Shown here piece after piece: positions 37,217 through 46,872 of a stretch of DNA of 64,000 nt. Source of the DNA: a virus. The stretch spans positions 54,099-118,098 of the IMG/VR virus record IMGVR_UViG_3300042468_000945. One strand, 5' to 3'. Position 1 is the stretch's first letter. The number at the start of each line of letters is the position of its first letter. Below the pieces are notes generated by a model, which saw only the letters and a program-made list of their open reading frames with translations, was not told where the DNA came from and ran no database searches. Made by a program: the position numbers and the translations under genes.

Positions 37217-39145
37217 CTAAGAAACCATAACATTAAATGATATTTTTAGTATCTGAGAAAAAATAAGTCCCTGAATAAATACAGTTAACACACCGTCATT
37301 CAAATAAATAGTGACATCTTCAATAGTTATATTCTTAATTTGGTCTAAGATTCCTTTTAAGGTGTTTGATAAGTTTGATTGGTAGCCTTGTTGTAAATTG
37401 TTTCCAAGGAATTTTCTAAGATATTGTACTGCGTGTTTTTGTATTTCACAAACTTTTGAATTATAATTATAACTGAAAGTAGAATCAGAGCAGACTGAAC
37501 TATCCACAGCCACACTATTATTACCTATCCATCGTCTGAATACATTTATACCATTAAGGTATGCAAATTCAATTTCTGGTTCAGCATAGTTAGGTGTTGT
37601 TCTTAATATTTTACTAGGTTTATTAGTTAACAGACCATCATTTTCTAGTAAAATTAAACTCACAGCATTTACTGAATTCTGTACCCATGTCTGTCCGTTA
37701 ATACTTAAATCACAAGTTCCAGCAAATAATGTTACAAATGGGTGTCGTATTTGTAGTTGTCTTAGGTAAGACATGATATCGTCAACATTGTTTTCATTAC
37801 CAGCAGAAGCCACCACACCCACCGTTACATCGTCAATTGTAGTATTTAAGTGGTCGTCGGTATCTATTAACAATAATTCTATTCGTGTTGCGGGTTTATT
37901 AAATTGACAACCAAAAAAGTATTTTGCTTCGGCTACGACACCAGTTAGTGATGTTGTTTCGTAAATAATATTGTTCTGATCAAAAGCTGTCAATCTGTAG
38001 CTTTCTGATCCTTTACAACTCCAAAAACCAAAAGAACTTATTTTTTTGTTTGCTGGAGGAGTGAATGTCAATGCTCCTGAACTTACTGGGAAAAGCCTAA
38101 GTGACTTTGTTCCAGAGTACGCAACATACCCTGAAGTAGTAGGGTTTAAATTGTCAACTACAATAGCTCCTGTTGGCGAGATTGAACAACCTTCTATTGT
38201 GCTCAAAACAGTTCCACTTAATGTAGCCTCAAAAGTGTTTATTGGTGCAAACGGGTTTTGCAAGCCAAAAGTAGTTGATGCAACCAATCCCCCACTATAG
38301 TTAACACCACCAACAAGTCTTGGAACTTGGAAGCAAAATTGTCTTAATTGATTAAAATTATCGTTGTAGAAGTCTGATATTCTTCCCATTATATTGTTAT
38401 CAATGTGTCCAAGAACAACAACATGAGTAACATTATATGGAATCTCATTAATATCTAAAAACTCATTAATACTATTAAAATCAACAGCACCATCTGAACC
38501 ATTAGATAATGTATAAGTGTCGTCAGGTGGGAAAGCTTCTATATTATATTTACTAATATAAAAAGGCAATAACCCACTATCACAGTCTCTGTTTATCTTA
38601 CTAACAACAGTGTCAACATCACCAAAATAAGTTTTTTCAGGGTAGTTTTCAAATGCTTCAAAGATAATTCCTGATGTGCTTATATCTAAGCTAATATTAT
38701 TGTATTTTATTCCACGATATTTGGATGTAAAAACCCAATCATCTAGATCACAATTTGCAGATACTCCACCTAACCTACCACAATAGAAATTAGTTTGACC
38801 GTTTTCAAGTAAGTAAGTGGCATTACTAATAATGTCAGATGATTCTGTATAGGGACAATAATGTAAATTAAGTAACTTACCTGTACCTCCAATTGACCCA
38901 AAATAAAGTGTTTTATCTTGTACTGTTGGAGAATATAGAATACCAGTCAACAAGGTATCTGAATTCTTTACAGTTGTTTGTGGTGTATAATCCAGTATTG
39001 CTGATGTAGCTGTCGCTGTAAGGGATACGTTTTGTATGTACTCTCCACCAAATGTCTGTTTAAGTGTTGTTAAGTTATTAACTTGAACACAAGTATTTGA
39101 TGGTCCATCAGTAGCTGTACCTAATATTAAAACGTTTGTCGCCAT
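37217..39145 (-). CDS. Second sheath-like protein with inserted beta-sandwich
   Basis: A 642-residue protein whose start (VLILGTATDGPSNTCVQVNN, then TFGGEY) and end (VTIYLNDGVLTVFIQGLIF, then ILKISFNVMV) repeat the sheath pattern. Between about residues 285 and 445 an extra domain is inserted, with the style of a jelly-roll carbohydrate-binding module (GTKSLRLFPVSSGALTFTPP, then ISSFGFWSCKGS, then TTIDDVTVG). It may form a special ring, such as a collar or terminal sheath layer, that displays a surface domain. It lies 26 bp from the connector-like gene. Confidence 0.75.
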   Translation of the reverse strand: MATNVLILGTATDGPSNTCVQVNNLTTLKQTFGGEYIQNVSLTATATSAILDYTPQTTVKNSDTLLTGILYSPTVQDKTLYFGSIGGTGKLLNLHYCPYTESSDIISNATYLLENGQTNFYCGRLGGVSANCDLDDWVFTSKYRGIKYNNISLDISTSGIIFEAFENYPEKTYFGDVDTVVSKINRDCDSGLLPFYISKYNIEAFPPDDTYTLSNGSDGAVDFNSINEFLDINEIPYNVTHVVVLGHIDNNIMGRISDFYNDNFNQLRQFCFQVPRLVGGVNYSGGLVASTTFGLQNPFAPINTFEATLSGTVLSTIEGCSISPTGAIVVDNLNPTTSGYVAYSGTKSLRLFPVSSGALTFTPPANKKISSFGFWSCKGSESYRLTAFDQNNIIYETTSLTGVVAEAKYFFGCQFNKPATRIELLLIDTDDHLNTTIDDVTVGVVASAGNENNVDDIMSYLRQLQIRHPFVTLFAGTCDLSINGQTWVQNSVNAVSLILLENDGLLTNKPSKILRTTPNYAEPEIEFAYLNGINVFRRWIGNNSVAVDSSVCSDSTFSYNYNSKVCEIQKHAVQYLRKFLGNNLQQGYQSNLSNTLKGILDQIKNITIEDVTIYLNDGVLTVFIQGLIFSQILKISFNVMVS

Positions 39146-39150
39146 ATAAA

Positions 39151-39762
39151 TTACCAGTAAGTTGTTCTAGACCACTCTTCTTCTTTGAAAATCGGAGTGT
39201 CTATTGTTAGTGGAATATTTTTATCAAGCAGATTTTTATCAATATTTGTATTTTTTAGGTTTATGCCAATGTATGCAACTTCTCTTTCAAACCTATCAAC
39301 AACTGATTTAATAGTTAGTGCATCAGTAAAACGAAGAACTTTTCTTTTAGGGTTAACAGGAACTTGTTCAATAGGAATGTTCCACTCACAAATTAAAATA
39401 ATATCTTCAAGTTCTGGTTTAATAACTCTTGGAATATATCCAGTATAACTCCAAACTTCAAGATAACCAGCTTCGCTTCTTACTTCACCTTGTGTGCTTG
39501 CTAGTCCTTGTGCAAGCCTTATAGGGATGATCTTAGGGGTAACCAGTCTCCCAGTACCCCAACACTTACTGCAAGCCTCTTCGGTCACCCTAGCTATGGT
39601 AGTGGACGCATCTGAATCGCTCCAATGCTTTGCACACTTATCCTCATCGCGCAACCTTAAATAAATTGCGTAATCTGGGTTTTCAAAGATGAACTTTTCC
39701 GCACTGTTGCCAATAGGATAAGCTTTCTTCCAGTTAGATCTAGATTGACCCCACTCTGACAT
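39151..39762 (-). CDS. Neck-type protein with Cys/His knuckle
   Basis: A 203-residue protein. A small Cys/His pattern at residues 42-69 (CAKHW, then CSKCWGTG) could bind zinc. The rest has alternating strands, including YIPRVIKPELEDIILICEW. It overlaps the next upstream gene by 1 bp and lies between Ig-like and sheath-like genes, the region where head-tail joining proteins are found. Function not recognised. Confidence 0.55.
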   Translation of the reverse strand: MSEWGQSRSNWKKAYPIGNSAEKFIFENPDYAIYLRLRDEDKCAKHWSDSDASTTIARVTEEACSKCWGTGRLVTPKIIPIRLAQGLASTQGEVRSEAGYLEVWSYTGYIPRVIKPELEDIILICEWNIPIEQVPVNPKRKVLRFTDALTIKSVVDRFEREVAYIGINLKNTNIDKNLLDKNIPLTIDTPIFKEEEWSRTTYW

Positions 39763-41384
39763 TAGAATATATCTCCCCTATCATATTCTGGTCTATCTAA
39801 TGATAAGTCCATATAGTGGTCATAAGGTAGATATGTGTCTGTCATTCTTCCACCAACACCTATATCCATAGCTGGAATCAAGAAGGACTCCCAATGATCA
39901 AGAGCAGCTTTAACATCTTTCTTTGCAGCATCAATTGCATCTATGAAATGATCTGATAGTGATTCTTCGTAATCAGCTAATCTTCTTCTTCTACCAACAT
40001 TTCTAATTTCATCTACAAGAATAGAAGAATAGATGTTATAAAGAGTGTAATTTTCAACCCACTTTAATACACCAAAACCAGTTAAGTTATTACTTGGACT
40101 CCTAACATAACTTTCTCTTAAAGGGTCAGAGAAGCTAGATATGCTTGGTAAGTTTAGTAACCATGCCTGATACTTAGCATTTGCCTCTAGTGATGCCATA
40201 TAAATATAGAAATTAATTAAATCGTCTGGCATTGTTGCAGCCTCTGATCTTAACCTTGATTTAATTAATCTAATATCAACGTAGTATGGGTTGTATCTAC
40301 TTGAAAACCAGAAAACTTCTTCTTGAGTTGTGGTTCTTAAACCATTCAAACTTGGTAAACCTTTTTTAACTGTTATAGTATATTTAAGGTTACTAAGTAT
40401 AGTCTCTGAAGGTGTAAAGGTTGCTGTTAGTCCAGACACTACCCACGACCCACTAACTGGAAGATCTAAATAACTAGCTTCAATATCGTTTCTTGGTAGT
40501 TGATCTTTTCTAGTAAATGATATATAATCATTAATAGCTCCAGTAGCTACGGGTTGGGAAAATGTAACGCTTATAGTTCCAAAACTGTTTACCATTGAGG
40601 TCATATGTTTTGGACTTACTTCTTCTACGTATAAGGGCTTAGTTACAGTATAGTCTGCATAATCATAAGTCCTATTTGATGTAGGGTCAGTAGCTTCTAG
40701 TTGTGTTCTCTGAAATAAAACAGTTCGTCTTTCAGAAGGTACGGTGTAGAAAGGTGTTCCTGTAACACCCACATGAGTTCTAGGTGTTACGTCCCAATTT
40801 AATGACCTCCCAACAACAGAACCAATGACAGACTCAAAACTACCTGTACTTAAAGATAGGGAGGTGCTTGCTGTTGTGAAGGTGCCAATATTAATACCAT
40901 TTTCATAGAAATTAACATCATAACCAAGATTAACAACACCCGTAGTTGCAGTACTAGCTGTCCAGCTAAATACATAAGGTAAATCAATTAGTACTGAACT
41001 GTCTGGAGGGGTTACTAGCGTTGTAGTAGATATGCCAATACTATTTGTGGTAAAGTAAATAGTATAGTCTTGTCTAGTCTTTCTTCCAACAGAATCCGCA
41101 AACCCACTTCTAACAACCAACCTATAAGATGTTGATGCTGTTAAAGTTGTACTAGGTCTTAGGGTAACTCTCTTATTACTTGCGTTATAGCTAATATATG
41201 TAAGAGGAGTAGTTGTGTTAGTTGACTCATTTATTAAGATGAATCTTTTTGATAATTCACCTGAGTCTGTTAACTGAGAGAGGTCAATATCTTTAGACCA
41301 ATCCAAGTAGATGTCAGAATCCACTAAAAAGTCTTTTTGACCGTTTTCTGGATAATTATTAACTAATTCTGGGAATCCAACCAT
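39762..41384 (-). CDS. Ig-like domain protein, probable head/neck component
   Basis: A 540-residue protein with at least two bacterial Ig-like (Big_5/SbsA-type) domains: one at about 1-110 (NNYPENGQKDFLVDSDIYLDW and TLTASTSYRLVV ending SVGRKTRQDYTIYFTT) and one at about 255-360 (VEEVSPKHM, ISVTFSQPV, TPSETILSNLKYTITVKKG). A third beta region lies at 115-215. Residues 365-540 are different, helical with an RRRRLADYEESLSDH segment, and may bind the head or neck. Ig-like decorations in phages often help adhesion. It follows the major capsid gene after two hairpins. Confidence 0.7.
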   Translation of the reverse strand: MVGFPELVNNYPENGQKDFLVDSDIYLDWSKDIDLSQLTDSGELSKRFILINESTNTTTPLTYISYNASNKRVTLRPSTTLTASTSYRLVVRSGFADSVGRKTRQDYTIYFTTNSIGISTTTLVTPPDSSVLIDLPYVFSWTASTATTGVVNLGYDVNFYENGINIGTFTTASTSLSLSTGSFESVIGSVVGRSLNWDVTPRTHVGVTGTPFYTVPSERRTVLFQRTQLEATDPTSNRTYDYADYTVTKPLYVEEVSPKHMTSMVNSFGTISVTFSQPVATGAINDYISFTRKDQLPRNDIEASYLDLPVSGSWVVSGLTATFTPSETILSNLKYTITVKKGLPSLNGLRTTTQEEVFWFSSRYNPYYVDIRLIKSRLRSEAATMPDDLINFYIYMASLEANAKYQAWLLNLPSISSFSDPLRESYVRSPSNNLTGFGVLKWVENYTLYNIYSSILVDEIRNVGRRRRLADYEESLSDHFIDAIDAAKKDVKAALDHWESFLIPAMDIGVGGRMTDTYLPYDHYMDLSLDRPEYDRGDIF

Positions 41385-41398
41385 CTTATTATAAATAG

Positions 41399-41424
41399 AG
41401 GCTTATCTATCACTAGATAAGCCT
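41399..41424 (-). terminator. Perfect 11-bp hairpin with GUGA tetraloop
   Basis: On the minus strand AGGCTTATCTA, loop GTGA, TAGATAAGCCT, followed by CTATTTATAA. It is the second of two hairpins after the major capsid gene, and its distal arm overlaps a CTCTATT element 8 bp before the next start. Confidence 0.75.
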
Positions 41425-41440
41425 TAAAAGGAGAAAATGA

Positions 41441-41460
41441 GTGGGGGTTTTCACCCCCAC
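41441..41460 (-). terminator. GAAA-loop hairpin after major capsid gene
   Basis: On the minus strand an 8-bp GC-rich stem GTGGGGGT/ACCCCCAC closes a GAAA tetraloop, followed by TCATTTTC. It begins 3 bp from the major capsid stop codon. It fits a terminator or mRNA stabiliser for an abundant transcript. Confidence 0.75.
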
Positions 41461-41463
41461 AAC

Positions 41464-42693
41464 TTAGACCGTATTTCTTACCGTCATAATCGGGGTAAAG
41501 TTTTCAACCACTCGAACGTTTCGAGCAACTGTCATACCCTTACCACCATCCATACCAGCAACAGCCATGTACTTACGTGCCTTAAGAGTTGTAGCATCCT
41601 TGAACCAGTCATCCATGCTGTCAATTTCAATATCGCCTCTGCTCAACATTGTCATTGAGTTTGCACTGTCAATAACATAGATGTCGGTCAAGAGGGCAGA
41701 TGCGAAACCTGAACCTGGGTGACTTGCCATAACTCCAGACTCCTGATAAGGAAGAGCGTAGTAAGGAACATAACTCAAACCAAATGGCATATTTGCACCT
41801 TGGTCAAACTTAGGCAGTTGTCGGTGAATACCGCTACCAATTTGTCCTTGGTGGAAGAATGTTGATCGGATAAGTGGATCTTGGAAGATAACGTGGTATG
41901 CCAGAGGGTGAATCAACATGTGGCTTGGTTCGTATCTGTTACCAACAACAACACCAGCCATTGTCAAGATATCCTTCAAAGCAACTGAACCGTTCCAGAC
42001 TTGTCCAACATCAACACCTGAAGTTCTTTCAGCAGATACACCAGTATCGTTGTTGAAAACTTCTTGTGCCTTCTGAGTCAAAGCCTTGTAGCAAAGTTCT
42101 TCACCGTATCGGTTAATACCATTTGCCATCAATTCAAGGTTAAGGTTGATGAGAGGATAGATTGAGTGCTCAACAACTTCTTCTGTAAGAGAAGCCATAA
42201 CACCAACCTTACCAAGTCGCAGACTAGCAATGTGTTCTTGCATAGTCATAACTTGTTGTCTGTACTCTTGTCCTTCACCAACTGGGAACGCTTGGTAAGC
42301 ACCCACAACTGGGAATGTAACTGTCAAAGGTGCTTTAGCATCTAAAGTAACCTGTTTAGCTACGTTATTTGACAGGAAGAGGGCTGGTTCCTTTGGCTTA
42401 ACCAGAATCTCACTGATAACACGCTTGAACACACCAGAAGAGTCAGAAGAGGTCAACATTTCAGCAAGGTCAACGTTTGGAACTTCCATACGGTTACCTT
42501 CTGAGTCAGTTCTAGTAAAGAGAGCGTGGACATATTCCTTAACTGAGTCCATAGCACCCAAAGCTTCTGCTTTAGAGACGTTTCCTTCCTCAGTGCCGAT
42601 AGTCATTCCAGATGCTTCAACAAATTTGTTAAATTCATATTCTGCGTTGCTGGTTGCTTCCTTGATTAAATTTAAGATACTCTTATTTTTCAT
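41464..42693 (-). CDS. Major capsid protein (HK97 fold)
   Basis: A 409-residue protein. The pattern matches HK97-type major capsid proteins of large myoviruses. It has a helical N-terminal arm (about 1-110) that the prohead protease may trim, then SEILVKPKEPALFLSN, an E-loop region (VGEGQEYRQQVMTMQEH), a long spine helix (YPLINLNLELMANGINRYGEELCYKAL), and the P/A-domain strands with YEPSHMLIHPLAYHVIFQDP. It has AGGAAA upstream and two strong hairpins just downstream, the marks of very high expression. It lies after protease and possible scaffold genes, the usual order. Confidence 0.88.
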   Translation of the reverse strand: MKNKSILNLIKEATSNAEYEFNKFVEASGMTIGTEEGNVSKAEALGAMDSVKEYVHALFTRTDSEGNRMEVPNVDLAEMLTSSDSSGVFKRVISEILVKPKEPALFLSNNVAKQVTLDAKAPLTVTFPVVGAYQAFPVGEGQEYRQQVMTMQEHIASLRLGKVGVMASLTEEVVEHSIYPLINLNLELMANGINRYGEELCYKALTQKAQEVFNNDTGVSAERTSGVDVGQVWNGSVALKDILTMAGVVVGNRYEPSHMLIHPLAYHVIFQDPLIRSTFFHQGQIGSGIHRQLPKFDQGANMPFGLSYVPYYALPYQESGVMASHPGSGFASALLTDIYVIDSANSMTMLSRGDIEIDSMDDWFKDATTLKARKYMAVAGMDGGKGMTVARNVRVVENFTPIMTVRNTV

Positions 42694-42720
42694 TTTTTTA
42701 ATTTCCTAATTATTTTTTTA

Positions 42721-42740
42721 TGGGTGGGTTGCCCCACCCA
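42721..42740 (-). terminator. GCAA-loop hairpin upstream of major capsid gene
   Basis: On the minus strand TGGGTGGG, loop GCAA, CCCACCCA: a perfect 8-bp stem with a GNRA loop, 9 bp beyond the stop of the preceding head gene. The following bases are A-rich, so RNA stability or processing at the 5' side of the capsid message is as likely as termination. Confidence 0.7.
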
Positions 42741-42749
42741 AAGTACATC

Positions 42750-44216
42750 TTAGTTCTTAACCAGGAACCTCATTTCACCGACAACATCGGCAAAGTTAAG
42801 GTGAGCCGGAATACCAGTTCTACTTGATGGTACCAACTGTCCAGCGGAACCTGCTCCAGCTGTAAGGTATCGTCCATCAGTAAGACCTTCAATACCAGCA
42901 CCCCACAATACTGCACCTGTTCTATCATTTGCAATTGAAGAGTAGGTTACTCGTACTGCTGTAATTGTTGCAACGTTTGCAGCAAATTCAATAGTACCTG
43001 TTCTCCAGTTAATGTTGTGGTATGGTCCGTTAAGAGCAACCACCAGACTAAGTTGAGGACCTGAAGGGAGTGTAAACCAGTTGTCTGAAGAGTATGTTGC
43101 AAGAATTCCAGTGCTTGGATCAAGAACAGTTCCTTGCATTTCTACAACTACAGCGTGGTTGATGGAAAGAGGAGCATTAAGGATTCGATAAACTCTGTTA
43201 GCAGTAACAACCGAAGCAGCTTCCTGATTTCGAGTAACAACAGCAACCTTTTGACTCATTGGAGGATAGTTGAGGTAGTCGCCTCTAGCAACTTCAACAA
43301 ACTTGAACAGTTCTTCTCTTGACTTAACATCAGCGAGAGATTGAATTCTTACAACTTCTCCACCATGTTGTTCTTCAGCTTGACCGTACTCATAGAAGAT
43401 TTCAGTTGAAGTAGCTGGCAATGTTGCAACCCAGTTTGTACCGTTGAAGGCAAAAGTGGTTGAGCCAGTTACAACAGTTGTTGTATTTCTAAGAGCAATG
43501 GCGCGTGGTTCAATACCAGGATAGATTGCTTCTGTCAAAGTAACAGTAGTACCAGCAGAGAACAATTGGAATCTAACTGTCTTTTCTTGTCGCTTAACTG
43601 GCTTACCTCTGTGAATCCAACCAATAGCTGAAGTGCTAGTTGTTGATCCCCAGAAACCTGTCAAACTGTCACCAGAAACCAAAGCACCTTGTGCGTTGTT
43701 AACTGACAATACGAATGGGGCAGCAGCCAAGAATCCGCGTCTGAACTTTACATCAGATGCACTTTGTGCTGAGTCTGTACCAAACGTATTTCCTGTTTGC
43801 CAGAATTCACCACCAGCAGTTGGGTTGCCAGTAGAATACTGTGCAGTGCTCTTGAAGATGTTATTAGTTGACAATCCAACAGGAGTCAAGTTTCTTCCAT
43901 CGTGAAGAGTAAGCATAGTCAAACCTCTAGCAGCTTGTCCCATTCTAGATGTGTTAACCGAAGCAACACCACCAGTGCTAGTATAGGAAGCATCAGCAGA
44001 AGCAGCTGATTGGCCAATAGACACAAAACGACCTGCTGGGATTACAATAGTTCCGGCTGGATCGTAAGGGTCAGCAAATTGACCAGGAAGGAATGGGTCA
44101 ACACGCAGAGCTTCTGGCGGTGTTTGACCAACTTGTGGTCCTGAGACTTCTGTAAAGCCTCCGGTCCATCTTTTTGTAGGCTGCATTGACGAGCCATAGA
44201 AATCTGAAATACTCAT
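42750..44216 (-). CDS. Head structural protein (possible capsid decoration or vertex protein)
   Basis: A 488-residue beta-rich, Thr/Ser/Gly/Ala-rich protein directly upstream of the major capsid gene. It contains GTIVIPAGRFVSIGQSA, VKRQEKTVRFQLFSAG, several repeated strand-turn units and a C-terminal SRTGIPAHLNFADVVGEMRFL. There is no enzymatic motif. Genes in this place in large myoviruses often encode a capsid component made in similar amount; the trailing hairpin fits high expression. The exact role is inferred. Confidence 0.65.
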   Translation of the reverse strand: MSISDFYGSSMQPTKRWTGGFTEVSGPQVGQTPPEALRVDPFLPGQFADPYDPAGTIVIPAGRFVSIGQSAASADASYTSTGGVASVNTSRMGQAARGLTMLTLHDGRNLTPVGLSTNNIFKSTAQYSTGNPTAGGEFWQTGNTFGTDSAQSASDVKFRRGFLAAAPFVLSVNNAQGALVSGDSLTGFWGSTTSTSAIGWIHRGKPVKRQEKTVRFQLFSAGTTVTLTEAIYPGIEPRAIALRNTTTVVTGSTTFAFNGTNWVATLPATSTEIFYEYGQAEEQHGGEVVRIQSLADVKSREELFKFVEVARGDYLNYPPMSQKVAVVTRNQEAASVVTANRVYRILNAPLSINHAVVVEMQGTVLDPSTGILATYSSDNWFTLPSGPQLSLVVALNGPYHNINWRTGTIEFAANVATITAVRVTYSSIANDRTGAVLWGAGIEGLTDGRYLTAGAGSAGQLVPSSRTGIPAHLNFADVVGEMRFLVKN

Positions 44217-45439
44217 TACTTAGTTTCTCCTAATTTTTTCTTTTTACTGTTTTTGAATGATGAAAAGTGCGTTTTCTCAAATACTTCTAGTATTGTTTCT
44301 GGTTTATTTGTTTCTTTTGCTTTACTAGATTCTTCTGAATTGGGTTGTGCAACTACGTCTACTTTAGGTGTTTCCTCTGCCTTACCTTCAACTGGTTTTA
44401 ACATCAGCTTCTTTAAGACCGAAGTACCGAAAACAGAATACGGCTTTGCGTTTTCTTCTAAACTTTCATTACTAATCCCAAGTTTTCTTACTGCCCCGAC
44501 AAGTTTCATCAAACTTTCTTTTTCAGTGTTTTGGGCTTCGTGCTTTGTGAAGTATGACAACAGAAATTCGTTTGTTAAAACAACTGGGCTGTCAAATTCA
44601 CTTTCTTTAACTAATAGAGGGGAATACTCTTTATTTTCAATAATCTTTTCTTTAATATTATTTGAAAAACTAAGTATTTTTTCTTTTATGTCATTACTAA
44701 TAGAGTAAGTTTCTGCTAGTAAATCAATATTATCTGAAAACTCCTTAAATTCTGCTTCTGTATTTAAAACAAAAGGAACGTATTTTGTAACTTTACTGTC
44801 AGAGCCGACTGATTCAATTTGGATTGGAGTAAAGCCAACACCATTTTCTGTCTTAACAATACCATACTTAGCAGAAGCTTCAAATACCTTATTTGTTGTA
44901 TCTTCTTTTTCTTCTAAGCTTTCTAATGTTTTAACTGCTAGTAATGCGGACTCCAAGTTGTAAACTGGAAATGTTTTGTTTTCTCCAGCAAATACAGTTT
45001 CAGGAAGACTCTCAAATTCTTTTTGAGTATACTCAGAATCACCCATACTTTCTGTAAGACCGTAAAACGACTCCAAAGGAACCATCTTTACAGACTCTTC
45101 TTCAGACAGAGTAAATTCGCCGCCTTGAAGTACGTATGACATAACTGCAACCTGTACAGCTTCTTCTGTCCAATCACCGTAAATTTCTAGTGACTCTTCT
45201 TGGCACTTTGTAAGTAATGCCTCATCACCAACTCCTTCATTTGGTGCTTCTGCTGCTGCTAAAGCCTTTACTACCAAACCTGCAACCTTATTCTGAGCGT
45301 AGAAGCTCTCAATAAGAGACAAGCAAATGGAATTAAAGTCGTTTAAAGACTTTTCATCTTCCTTCAACTCCTCTTTTGCTTTTTTAAGTTCAGTTAAGGA
45401 CTTTAGGCACATATTTACTTTTTCTTTTAATTCTTTCAT
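44216..45439 (-). CDS. Putative scaffold-like protein
   Basis: A 407-residue, strongly acidic, helical protein. The first 60 residues are a likely coiled coil (MKELKEKVNMCLKSLTELKK), and the last 40 are Lys/Glu/Pro-rich. It is coupled by 1-bp overlaps to the protease gene and the head structural gene. Acidic, helical proteins between protease and capsid genes are commonly scaffolds that are digested during maturation. No family match is claimed. Confidence 0.55.
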   Translation of the reverse strand: MKELKEKVNMCLKSLTELKKAKEELKEDEKSLNDFNSICLSLIESFYAQNKVAGLVVKALAAAEAPNEGVGDEALLTKCQEESLEIYGDWTEEAVQVAVMSYVLQGGEFTLSEEESVKMVPLESFYGLTESMGDSEYTQKEFESLPETVFAGENKTFPVYNLESALLAVKTLESLEEKEDTTNKVFEASAKYGIVKTENGVGFTPIQIESVGSDSKVTKYVPFVLNTEAEFKEFSDNIDLLAETYSISNDIKEKILSFSNNIKEKIIENKEYSPLLVKESEFDSPVVLTNEFLLSYFTKHEAQNTEKESLMKLVGAVRKLGISNESLEENAKPYSVFGTSVLKKLMLKPVEGKAEETPKVDVVAQPNSEESSKAKETNKPETILEVFEKTHFSSFKNSKKKKLGETK

Positions 45440-46863
45440 TATTTTTGTACCTTATCAATAGTTGCATTAATTTTTTCTAAAGACTCTTTGCTTATTCCTA
45501 AACCAATGCCCCATAATTGAAGAGTGTTAGAATCTAAACAATTTTCCATTACTTGTTTAAAACTCCAAGCCCAGTTCAAATCAACATTATCCCAAGACTC
45601 TTTGTTGTGTAAAGCTAATAGAGGAATAGAAAAAGGTGAATTCTTTAATATTTCGCTGTTAGGATCTGATTTTTTCTTAAAATATTCCTTTAATTCTGTT
45701 TTTTCTTTTTCTGTAAGGTTATCAGTTATGCTTAATTGAATTGCCTCACCAGTTTTAGTAATATTTTTTTGTTCAAGCTTCTTAATATTAAGAGACTCTT
45801 TATTTCCTATTAACTGTCTACCAAGAATGTATTCAGAGTTTAATACCTTAACAACCTTAAAACTATTATTATCTTTGTCTACAACAATAGTATTTTCTGT
45901 GATAGGTTCTTTAGTAGATTCCGTTACATCTGCTTTTTCAGCTTCCTTCTCACCAGAGAAAGCAATATTCCATTGCTTTGGTCTCTTTTGTGATTCAATA
46001 AACTCAGCATCTGGAGCAATAGCATAATACTCACTTGAAGACATTTCAAGAACATTTTCAAGAGTTAAAGCATCACAGAACTCAAATGTATTTTCACCAA
46101 TCTTCTTTTGCCCTAAAAGCATTCTTACATTATCAATACCAATGTCAGAATCTTGTGTATACGCATCAGTATCGCTAGGAGAGTTTACATAACTAACTTC
46201 TGCGCCTCTGATCCCTTTATAAGTCCAGTAAGATAGTTGTTCTTTATTGCCAACATTATATCTCTGTCCCCTAGAATATGGCGGCAACTCTTTTCCTTGT
46301 CGTCTAAGTTGAATTAAATCTTGCCCAGAAATAGACTCAATAAGTCCCTCAGCATTTGCACCAATAGAAACAGTGTGGAAAGCTCCACCTAATACTTTAG
46401 GTACAGCAGTTTGGTCACTAATGCAACATACAAATTGCATAGCACCATCACCTTTTTCATATCCTGGCATACCACCTTTTGCAGGAATAATTTTGCTTGC
46501 TTCATGTGGTTTGTAGGAAGACATTAATACTCTTCCTAAAGGTGAAGAAGCAGGATTCCAACCATCACTTAATCTGTGTTCTTCAATAACAGGTTTAGCA
46601 TATGGTAAAACCCAACTAGAATATCCAGTTGGATTAGACTTATTCTTCTTACCAATTAATTCTTGTCTAGGATAATAAGTACTATTCCTAGTAATCTTCT
46701 CAGAATTCAAAGCATTAATTAAGGGGTAAACTGCCTGAACATCCTTAACCTTAAAATCAGCAATAGCTGCTTCTTGAATAGGTCCACCTAATCCATCATA
46801 GATAGGATTCTCTACCCTTAAAACTGCTGATTCATTTATAATATGTAAATTATTTATATCCAT
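45439..46863 (-). CDS. Putative prohead protease
   Basis: A 474-residue protein. Residues about 50-260 resemble phage prohead serine proteases: SSPLGRVLMSSYKPHEASK, a FVCCISDQTAVPKVLGGAFH strand-helix, and TVSIGANAEGL, where the Ser and His residues could form the active site. The remaining 200 residues are Glu/Lys-rich and scaffold-like (ENTIVVDKDNNSFKVVKVLN). Such proteases cut the scaffold and the capsid arm during maturation. It lies upstream of the scaffold-like and capsid genes as expected. Catalytic residues are inferred from context. Confidence 0.65.
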   Translation of the reverse strand: MDINNLHIINESAVLRVENPIYDGLGGPIQEAAIADFKVKDVQAVYPLINALNSEKITRNSTYYPRQELIGKKNKSNPTGYSSWVLPYAKPVIEEHRLSDGWNPASSPLGRVLMSSYKPHEASKIIPAKGGMPGYEKGDGAMQFVCCISDQTAVPKVLGGAFHTVSIGANAEGLIESISGQDLIQLRRQGKELPPYSRGQRYNVGNKEQLSYWTYKGIRGAEVSYVNSPSDTDAYTQDSDIGIDNVRMLLGQKKIGENTFEFCDALTLENVLEMSSSEYYAIAPDAEFIESQKRPKQWNIAFSGEKEAEKADVTESTKEPITENTIVVDKDNNSFKVVKVLNSEYILGRQLIGNKESLNIKKLEQKNITKTGEAIQLSITDNLTEKEKTELKEYFKKKSDPNSEILKNSPFSIPLLALHNKESWDNVDLNWAWSFKQVMENCLDSNTLQLWGIGLGISKESLEKINATIDKVQK

Positions 46864-46872
46864 TATACACCC

